Made by a program: the position numbers and the translations under genes. This document shows, piece after piece, positions 38,411 through 44,066 of a DNA stretch of 44,066 nucleotides; within the stretch, counting starts at the first letter, position 1; each line of letters opens with the position of its first letter. The stretch comes from an uncultured Christensenellaceae bacterium (GTDB lineage Bacteria; Bacillota; Clostridia; Christensenellales; Pumilibacteraceae), in contig CAJULE010000019.1 in assembly GCA_910587445.1 (NCBI GenBank), forward strand, positions 1-44,066, given 5' to 3'. The notes below the pieces were generated by a model. That model saw only the letters and a program-made list of their open reading frames with translations. It was not told the origin of the DNA and searched no databases.

Positions 38411-40846
38411 TCAGATTGAGACTTTGTCGTTGTAGATAAGTCCACCGGACACAGGCATTTTGCCCTTCAAAAGCGCTTTGCCGCAGTGAGTGCGGTTTTC
38501 TATGGGGAAGTTTTCGGTAGAGAATGCGGTCATGTAGCCGTCCTCCATTACGAGAACCACCTTATAAGGAAGCGTTACGTAGGACGCAAACACGAGCTCG
38601 CCGCCGTTCTTGCCGAAGTCAATTATTTTTACGCCCTTGCGATATCTGCTCATGATGTCGAGCTGTGCGACAAGCACGCGCTTTGTGAAGCTCCTGTTCG
38701 TGAGAAGGGCTATTTCGCCGTCGCCGTTGACCTGACCGATGAACACGCACTTGTCGCCGTCTGCAAGCTGTATGCCCTTGACGCCGCCGGCAACTCTGCC
38801 CTGAAGCGGAATGTCGCTCATATCGGCATTCAGGCACATACCGCTCTTTGTGACGAACATCAGCGTACAGTCGTTTCTTTCGGGCTCGACTGCGAGCACC
38901 TCGTCTCCCTCGCGGATCTTGACCGCCTGGAAGGACGACTTGACGACGCCGTATTCGCTCCATGCCGAGCGTTTGACCATGCCGTCGCGAGTATAGAACA
39001 GCAGATTGCCCTTAGGCAGCGTGTCCATGAGCGGCACTGCGTAAACTATCTTTTCGCCCTTTACGGCGTCTTTTATGACGTTCTTTACGGGCGAGCCCTT
39101 TTCTCTCCACTTTCCGTCGGGTAGACTGTCCACGTCGAGCTTATAGCAATTACCGAGGTTCGTGAAACAGTAGAGCGTTTCGTCGCTCTTCGTCTTTACG
39201 ATTATCGGGCAAATCTCGCTGCCCGTCGAAGAATCGGTAAAGTCCTTGGTTGCCATGGAGAAATTGCGTACGAGCATTTTCTTTATGTTGCCGAGAGAGT
39301 TCACGCAGACGACGTAGTTTTCGACCGGCTTTTCGTCGTCCTCGCTGGGCACGACATAGTCGTCCACGGACTTTAAGATGGTCGTCTTGCGGTTCTCCTT
39401 GTACGCCTTGCGTATCTGCAAAAGCTCGGTCTTTACGAGATCCATCTGGAGCTTTTTCGACGCGACTATTGCGCTGAGGCGCTGTATGAGAGCCTTTACT
39501 TCGGCGAGCTCCTTTTCGAGCTTGTACACCTCGAGATGAGTAAGGCGGGCAAGGCGCAGGTCGAGTATGGCTTGAGCCTGACGCTCGGACAGCTCGAAGC
39601 GGCGGCGCAGGTTCTCCCTCGCCTCGGACGTCGATTGGCTGTTCTTGATTATCTTTATGACTTCGTCGATATTCTTTACGGCTATCACGAGACCTTCGAG
39701 TATGTGCTCGCGTTCCTTAGCCGCGTCGAGCTCGTAGCGGGTTCTGCGGAGGATGACGTCGCGCTGATAGTTGACGTAATAGGCGATTATATCGAGCAGA
39801 CCCATTTGCTGGGGCTTGCCGTCGGCGATCGCCACCATGTTTATGCCGTAGGAGATCGACAGGTTCGTATGCTTGAACAGAAGCTCGATTATCGGCTTGG
39901 GATCGCAGTCCTTCTTTATCTTTATGACGGCGCGCATACCGTTTCTGTCGGACTCGTCGGTTATTTCGGCTATGCCCGAAAGCACGCCCTTCTTGTCCTC
40001 GCGCACTTTCAAGATGCTTTCGAGAAGGGACGACTTATTCACGCCGAAAGGAAGCTCATCGATGACTATGAGCCGCTTGTCGTTCTCGCCGCGCTCTATG
40101 TGAAGGCGGGAGCGGATCATGATCTTGCCTTTGCCCGTCTCGTAAGCCTTTTCGAGCTCGGTCGGGATTATATAGCCGCCGCTCGGGAAATCCGGTCCCT
40201 TGATTACCTTCATCATATCGGCAAGCTTTATGCGGGGATTGTCTATATAGGCGATTACGCCGTCGATACTCTCCATGAGATTATGCGGCGGAATGTTCGT
40301 TGCAAGACCGACGGCTATGCCCGTAGCTCCGTTTACGAGAAGGTTCGGGAAACGCCCGGGAAGCATATCGGGCTCCATGCGCGTATCGTCGAAGTTGCAC
40401 GACCAGCGCACCGTGTTCTTTTCGAGGTCTCGCAGAAGCTCGAGCGCGAGCGGGGTCATCCTGACCTCGGTGTAACGCATTGCCGCCGCACCGTCGCCGT
40501 CTATCGAGCCGAAGTTGCCGTGACCGTCCACAAGGCACGCGCCCATGGAAAAGGGCTGCGCCATACGCACCATGGCGAAGTATATCGACGTGTCGCCGTG
40601 CGGGTGATATTTACCGAGGCAATCACCGACAACGCGCGCGGACTTTCTGTACGGCTTGTCGGGAGTTATGCCGAGCTCGTTCATCGTATAGAGTATGCGG
40701 CGCTGAACGGGTTTAAGTCCGTCCTCTACGCGCGGCAGAGCTCTGTCGAGTATGACGTGTTCGGAATACGGGATCATGGAGTCGTGCATGACGTCTTCCA
40801 TGGTCTTGACTATTATCTTTTGGGCTGTGATTTCTTTTTCTTCCAT
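38411..40846 (-). CDS. gyrA: Type IIA DNA topoisomerase subunit A (GyrA/ParC)
   Basis: With GyrB/ParE this subunit passes one DNA duplex through another. From the ATG at 40,846 it has 811 residues; AGAGGAG lies 7 bases upstream, and 56 extra upstream codons translate repeat DNA. The breakage core includes EDGLKPVQRRILYTMNELG, KYHPHGDTSIYF (81-90 region) and the active Tyr125 in AAMRYTE. The C-terminal beta-pinwheel has GRVAGGVKGI blades but no canonical GyrA box (QRRGGKG), so ParC-type activity cannot be excluded. At the quinolone-contact positions it has Thr86 and Phe90 in place of the usual Ser and acidic residue. The B subunit gene lies upstream, separated by 939 bp of repeats. Confidence 0.88.
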   Translation of the reverse strand: MEEKEITAQKIIVKTMEDVMHDSMIPYSEHVILDRALPRVEDGLKPVQRRILYTMNELGITPDKPYRKSARVVGDCLGKYHPHGDTSIYFAMVRMAQPFSMGACLVDGHGNFGSIDGDGAAAMRYTEVRMTPLALELLRDLEKNTVRWSCNFDDTRMEPDMLPGRFPNLLVNGATGIAVGLATNIPPHNLMESIDGVIAYIDNPRIKLADMMKVIKGPDFPSGGYIIPTELEKAYETGKGKIMIRSRLHIERGENDKRLIVIDELPFGVNKSSLLESILKVREDKKGVLSGIAEITDESDRNGMRAVIKIKKDCDPKPIIELLFKHTNLSISYGINMVAIADGKPQQMGLLDIIAYYVNYQRDVILRRTRYELDAAKEREHILEGLVIAVKNIDEVIKIIKNSQSTSEARENLRRRFELSERQAQAILDLRLARLTHLEVYKLEKELAEVKALIQRLSAIVASKKLQMDLVKTELLQIRKAYKENRKTTILKSVDDYVVPSEDDEKPVENYVVCVNSLGNIKKMLVRNFSMATKDFTDSSTGSEICPIIVKTKSDETLYCFTNLGNCYKLDVDSLPDGKWREKGSPVKNVIKDAVKGEKIVYAVPLMDTLPKGNLLFYTRDGMVKRSAWSEYGVVKSSFQAVKIREGDEVLAVEPERNDCTLMFVTKSGMCLNADMSDIPLQGRVAGGVKGIQLADGDKCVFIGQVNGDGEIALLTNRSFTKRVLVAQLDIMSRYRKGVKIIDFGKNGGELVFASYVTLPYKVVLVMEDGYMTAFSTENFPIENRTHCGKALLKGKMPVSGGLIYNDKVSI

Positions 40847-41536
40847 AAACGGTCTCCTCTTCTTTTTTATCGAAAAAAGTAAGCAAAAACGAATTAGTTT
40901 ACGCCTTTTTCGAAAAGGTGCAGGAAAAGATTTTTTTGCCGAAGGGCAAGAACTTGTTTTTTCGCGAAAGAAACGTTTCGCACTTTGTTTGCGCCTTTTT
41001 CGGAAAAGGCGCACCGAAAAACGTGAAAGGAGAGGAACTTTCGACTGTTCTTCTCCCTTTCAAATCCCTCTCCTTTAAACGACTTAAGGCTTCGCCCTAA
41101 GAACCCTTTTTTAAAGGTTAAGATTCACAATAAATAAAACAGTCGGTTTTTTCTATTATTGTCTACTCATCCGTCACGGCAGTCGCTTCGCTTTGTGCCG
41201 CGCCACCTTCCCTCTCAAGGGAAGGCTTTTTATAGGAATAGATTTCTCCGCTTCGCTCTTCGAGCTTCGGTCGAAATGACAATGCAACGGGTGACTTCGT
41301 CGAAATGACATTAAGAGGCAATGCTTCGCTTCGTGACAGTCACGCTCCGCGCACCTTAAGCGAAATGACAAAGAAAAGATGTGCGGCATGATACTTTCTT
41401 GTCACCTTGAGCGCAGTCGAAAGGTCTTTAGATTCCTTTGGTTTCGCTCGGAATGACAGTGTAATGGGCGACTTAGCCGGGAATTACAATGTAACGGGCG
41501 ACTTTGCTCGGAATGACATGGGACGATGTTCGGACA
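40847..41536. repeat. Composite intergenic repeat array, copy 3
   Basis: No gene is supported. Order: CGCCTTTTTCGAAAAGGTGC (40,902-40,921), GCGCCTTTTTCGGAAAAGGCGC (40,991-41,012), GAGAGGAAC/GTTCTTCTCC hairpin (41,030-41,056), CTTAAGGC/GCCCTAAG hairpin followed by AACCCTTTTTTAAAGG (41,081-41,118), a double hairpin ending CCTTCCCT/AGGGAAGG with T run (41,173-41,232), then several TCGAAATGACA / CACCTTGAGCGCAGTCGA units (41,240-41,520). The order copies that of 1-530 and 35,914-36,502. Confidence 0.8.
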
Positions 41537-41665
41537 CCCGAGGGCGGAGAAACGAGCGAGACGGACAGCAGGTGGCGAGGCAAGCGGGTTGCTGTACATA
41601 CCCGTACTGCACCCGCTTGCCTTGACGCACGCAGTCCGTATTCGCGACGTTTATACGCCCTCGGG
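41537..41665 (-). repeat. Nested-palindrome element, tandem copy 1 near gyrB
   Basis: Outer stem CCCGAGGGCG (41537-41546)/CGCCCTCGGG (41656-41665), perfect 10 bp but different in sequence from the GACGGCTTA arms of other copies. Central stem GGCAAGCGGGT (41579-41589)/ACCCGCTTGCC (41611-41621), perfect 11 bp. Conserved GAGCGAGACGG and GCAGTCCGTATTCGCGACG segments lie between. It is separated from the next copy by 3 bases. Confidence 0.82.
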
Positions 41666-41668
41666 ACT

Positions 41669-41787
41669 GACGGCTTAGATGCGAGTAAGACGGGTAACAG
41701 GCGACGAGTCCCGAAGGGCGTGTACTATAACGTACACAACCGAGGGCAAGGAGCACGTAGCCCGTATTACGACGCAGATAAGCCGTC
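41669..41787 (-). repeat. Nested-palindrome element, tandem copy 2, spanning the gyrB stop
   Basis: Outer arms CTGACGGCTTA (41667-41677) and TAAGCCGTCAG (41779-41789) form a perfect 11-bp inverted repeat. The right arm contains the gyrB stop codon (TGA at 41788-41786). Second stem GTAAGACGGGT/GCCCGTATTAC; centre GTGTAC-TATAAC-GTACAC, perfect. Confidence 0.85.
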
Positions 41788-43741
41788 AGGATTGTTTGAA
41801 GGTGTCCTCCCGATTAAAATTCGCGTGCTCGACAATGTAGGTTTTACGAAGCTCGACCATGTCGCCCATTAAAGTGGAGACGAGCATTTCGGCGTCTGCG
41901 GCGTCCTCTATCGTCACCTGAACGAGCGTTCGCTTTTCCGGATTCATGGTCGTCTCCCAAAGCTGGTCGGCGTTCATCTCTCCGAGTCCTTTATAGCGTT
42001 GAACTTCCGCGCCTCTGCCGTATTTGGGCTTGAGCTTTTCGAGTTCCGCGTCGTCGTAGACATATTCCACTTTGTCCTTCTTCGCAATGCGATAGAGCGG
42101 CGGAAGCCCGATATAGACGTGACCTTCCTTTATGAGATCTTTCATATATCTGAAGAAGAACGTCAGAAGTATCGCCCTGATATGCGCTCCGTCCTGGTCT
42201 GCGTCGGAAAGGATTATGACCTTATGATAGTTGAGATTGTCGACATTGAAGTCCTCGCCTATTCCGCTTCCGAGCGCGGAGATTATCGTACGGATCTCTT
42301 CGTTTGCAAGCACCTGGTCGATACGCTTTTTCTCGGCGTTTAAGGGCTTTCCTCTAAGCGGCAAAATCGCTTGGAACGAGCGGTTTCTCGCCTGCTTCGC
42401 CGTGCCGCCCGCCGAGTCGCCCTCGACTATGAAAAGCTCGTTTTTCTCGGGCTTTTTGCCGCTGCAGCTCGAGAGCTTGCCGACGAGATTGAAGTTTTCG
42501 ATACTGTTCTTGGCGCGGGTTATTTCCTTTTCCTTGCGCGCGGCTTCGCGAACCTTTGCCGCGAGCAGGGCTTTTTTCAGAATGGCGTCGGTTATGTCCT
42601 TGTTCTCGGGACGGGTCAACAGCGCCTGAAGTTCCGCGCTCGTTATGGCGTCTATGGCTATGCGGGCTTCGGGATTGCCGAGCTTGGTCTTTGTCTGTCC
42701 CTCGAACTGAATGTTCTGCATTTGCACCGACATGACCGCCGTAAGTCCCTCGCGGAAATCGTCGCCGAGAAGATTGTCGTCCTTGTCCTTGAGCATACCC
42801 GTCTTGCGCGCAAGGTCGTTCATCACCTTAGTGAGCGCCGCCTTAAAGCCCGTCTCGTGCGTGCCGCCTTCGGTCGTCGGAATGTTGTTTACGTAAGAGA
42901 AAATGCTCTCCGTATATGCGTCCGTATACTGGAGCGCGAGCTCCATGGATATATTATCCCTGCTGCCCGAAATTACTATAGGCTCGGGAAACAGCGGATT
43001 TTTGGTTTCGTTAAGATACTTTACGAAATCTATGAGACCGCCCTCATAGCAGTACTCGCGAGTGAGATAGCCGTTGCCGTGAGGGACGCGCTCGTCTGTG
43101 AGAATTATGCGCGCACCCTTATTCAGGAACGCAAGTTCCTTGAGTCTGCGCGAAATGACCTCTATATTGAAATTCACGGTTTCGAAAATACGCTTGTCCG
43201 GCTTGAAGCGCACGAAAGACCCGTGCTTGTCCGTCTTTTCGCCGGTGTCTATAAGGTGGTATTTTACGAGACCGCCCTTTACGTCGCCGCCCTCCTCGAG
43301 CGCCTTCGACTCGAACTCCATTCTGTATGTCGTACCGTTTTTGTACACCTCGACAACCAGCCATTCCGAAAGCGCGTTCGTGACCGACGCGCCCACGCCG
43401 TGAAGTCCGCCCGAGTGCGCATAGTTTTCGTTGTTGAACTTGCCGCCCGCATGAAGCTGCGTAAACACGACCTCCACGCCGGAAACGCCGAGCTGAGGGT
43501 GAACGTCTACGGGTATACCTCTTCCGTCGTCCTCGACCGATGCCGAACCGTCCGCGTATATAGTTACGTTTATCGTCCTGCCGTAGCCGTTTGCGACCTC
43601 GTCCATCGAGTTGTCCACTATTTCCCAAAGTATGTGGTGCAAGCCCTTTACGCCCGTCGTACCGATGTACATACCGGGACGCAAACGTACGGCGTCGAGC
43701 CCCTCGAGCACCTTTATATTGGAAGCGCTGTAATTTTGCAT
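41786..43741 (-). CDS. gyrB: Type IIA DNA topoisomerase subunit B (GyrB/ParE)
   Basis: The 651-residue subunit supplies ATPase and TOPRIM functions. GHKL ATPase motifs are WEIVDNSMDEVANG near residue 39, DDGRGIPVD near 71 and GGLHGVGASVTNAL near 110. TOPRIM motifs are FIVEGDSAGGTAKQARNRSF near 430 and ILSDADQDGAHIRAILLTFF near 510; the C-terminal part has QRYKGLGEMNADQLWETTMN. Sequence around PLRGKPLNAEKKRIDQVL and ALGSGIG is closer to GyrB than to ParE, but no long insert separates them, so the gyrase call is moderate. AGGAGAGAGGAT precedes the ATG and a promoter lies at 43,815-43,843. The stop codon lies within a repeat element. Confidence 0.9.
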   Translation of the reverse strand: MQNYSASNIKVLEGLDAVRLRPGMYIGTTGVKGLHHILWEIVDNSMDEVANGYGRTINVTIYADGSASVEDDGRGIPVDVHPQLGVSGVEVVFTQLHAGGKFNNENYAHSGGLHGVGASVTNALSEWLVVEVYKNGTTYRMEFESKALEEGGDVKGGLVKYHLIDTGEKTDKHGSFVRFKPDKRIFETVNFNIEVISRRLKELAFLNKGARIILTDERVPHGNGYLTREYCYEGGLIDFVKYLNETKNPLFPEPIVISGSRDNISMELALQYTDAYTESIFSYVNNIPTTEGGTHETGFKAALTKVMNDLARKTGMLKDKDDNLLGDDFREGLTAVMSVQMQNIQFEGQTKTKLGNPEARIAIDAITSAELQALLTRPENKDITDAILKKALLAAKVREAARKEKEITRAKNSIENFNLVGKLSSCSGKKPEKNELFIVEGDSAGGTAKQARNRSFQAILPLRGKPLNAEKKRIDQVLANEEIRTIISALGSGIGEDFNVDNLNYHKVIILSDADQDGAHIRAILLTFFFRYMKDLIKEGHVYIGLPPLYRIAKKDKVEYVYDDAELEKLKPKYGRGAEVQRYKGLGEMNADQLWETTMNPEKRTLVQVTIEDAADAEMLVSTLMGDMVELRKTYIVEHANFNREDTFKQS

Positions 43742-43977
43742 ATCCTCTCTCCTAAAGTCGTCTTTGCCCTTCCTTGAAGCCGTTTGAAGCGAAAAGCAAT
43801 TTTTCCTTAGGTAGAGTATAGCACATTTTGTCGTTTAAGACAACCGTTTTAATAGATATTTATGCAAAAAATTTCTTCGTTTTCACGGAGAAATTGCGAG
43901 AGTGAATATGTATATAAATATTTATGCGATATTATGAATAAATATTTAAAAGGAATTTAAAAATTATTTGAAAGTTT
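43742..43977. promoter_or_regulatory. gyrB upstream region with promoter
   Basis: On the minus strand TTGTCT (43843-43838), 17-bp spacer and TATACT (43820-43815) form a promoter about 75 bases before gyrB. An upstream hairpin AATTTCTTCG (43870-43879)/CGGAGAAATT (43886-43895), with one G-T pair, precedes it, and the rest is AT-rich sequence (TAAATATTTA motifs). No gene is seen. Confidence 0.7.
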
Positions 43978-44051
43978 GCGCTTTTTTTTGAAACGCCGCG
44001 GAAAATGTTTCTGCGCTTTTTTTTGAAACGCCGCGGAAAATGTTTCTGCGC
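43978..44051. repeat. 35-bp tandem repeat at the right edge
   Basis: Two identical 35-bp units (43978-44012 and 44013-44047), each GCGC, eight T, GAAACGCCGCGG, AAAATGTTTCT, and the start of a third. It resembles the GCGCCTTTTTCGAAAAGG modules and probably opens another composite array beyond the window. Confidence 0.85.
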
Positions 44052-44066
44052 CTGTTTCAGAAAAGG

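Noticed and set aside
40847..41014. 56-residue extension of the topoisomerase A subunit
   Set aside because: It is a translation of the GCGCCTTTTTCGAAAAGG repeats; MEEKEITAQK at 40,846 has a proper ribosome site.
41537..41787. Integron attC sites or a CRISPR array
   Set aside because: The folded shape with a variable centre recalls attC, but the conserved GTTRRRY/RYYYAAC core boxes are missing, no integrase is present and neighbours are housekeeping genes. Spacing and paired arms do not fit CRISPR.
43742..43977. Replication origin near gyrB
   Set aside because: The region is AT-rich but has no recognisable DnaA boxes (TTATCCACA), and dnaA, dnaN and recF are absent.

Overview
The window looks like chromosomal DNA from a spore-forming, low-redundancy Clostridia-type Firmicute. 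An uncultured gut lineage such as Christensenellales would fit, but the sequence alone cannot fix the taxon. The reasons are strong AAGGAG/GGAGG ribosome binding sites, near-consensus sigma-A promoters (many TTGACA-17-TATAAT), a CwlD-type spore-cortex amidase, a lemA/DUF2207 pair and a cysE-cysS-rlmB-like synteny. Genes are fairly GC-rich, with a few AT-rich patches (about 4.1-5.6 kb and 12.8-13.5 kb) that look foreign. Nearly all genes are housekeeping or biosynthetic, and all long gene-free stretches are packed with short repeats.

Layout, left to right. 0-0.7 kb: repeat array. 0.7-4.1 kb (+): MarR-type regulator, cysE, cysS and a TrmH-family rRNA/tRNA methyltransferase, then a GHKL histidine-kinase remnant. 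4.3-5.6 kb (-): a small membrane protein and a lipoprotein of unknown role. 5.7-10.7 kb (-): rarA, asnS and an archaeal-type aspS, separated by repeats. 10.9-12.5 kb (+): asparagine synthase. Then come tRNA-Arg(CCG), an AT-rich pair (Cys-rich 38-aa microprotein plus an RNase III-fold protein lacking two catalytic acids), a DUF2461 gene and an autoregulated TetR gene. 15.0-17.7 kb (+): zinc-type SmtB/ArsR sensor, free-standing HMA metallochaperone and P1B-2 ATPase, with two operator palindromes. 17.7-21.0 kb (-): VanW-family protein and a MalK-like ABC protein in which every ATPase motif is degenerate.

21.2-26.0 kb (+): argC-argB-argD-argF plus a GNAT gene behind a promoter carrying an ARG-box-like site. 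26.0-35.1 kb (-): a long run lemA, DUF2207, tyrA, aroC, aroB, aroA, aroE, aroQ, aroK (shikimate to chorismate, then prephenate dehydrogenase). 35.2-38.1 kb (-): cwlD and an M1-like lipoprotein metallopeptidase. 38.4-43.7 kb (-): type IIA topoisomerase A and B subunits. The last bases begin another repeat array.

The most unusual signal is a family of about 120-bp nested-palindrome elements placed at or across the stop codons of minus-strand genes (asnS, aroE, the M1 peptidase, the topoisomerase A and B genes; a truncated copy near aspS). Their outer and central stems differ in sequence between copies but stay base-paired, which points to selection or a copying mechanism acting on structure. 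They sit at the end of composite intergenic cassettes whose other modules recur in the same order at 0-0.7, 36.0-36.6 and 40.9-41.8 kb.
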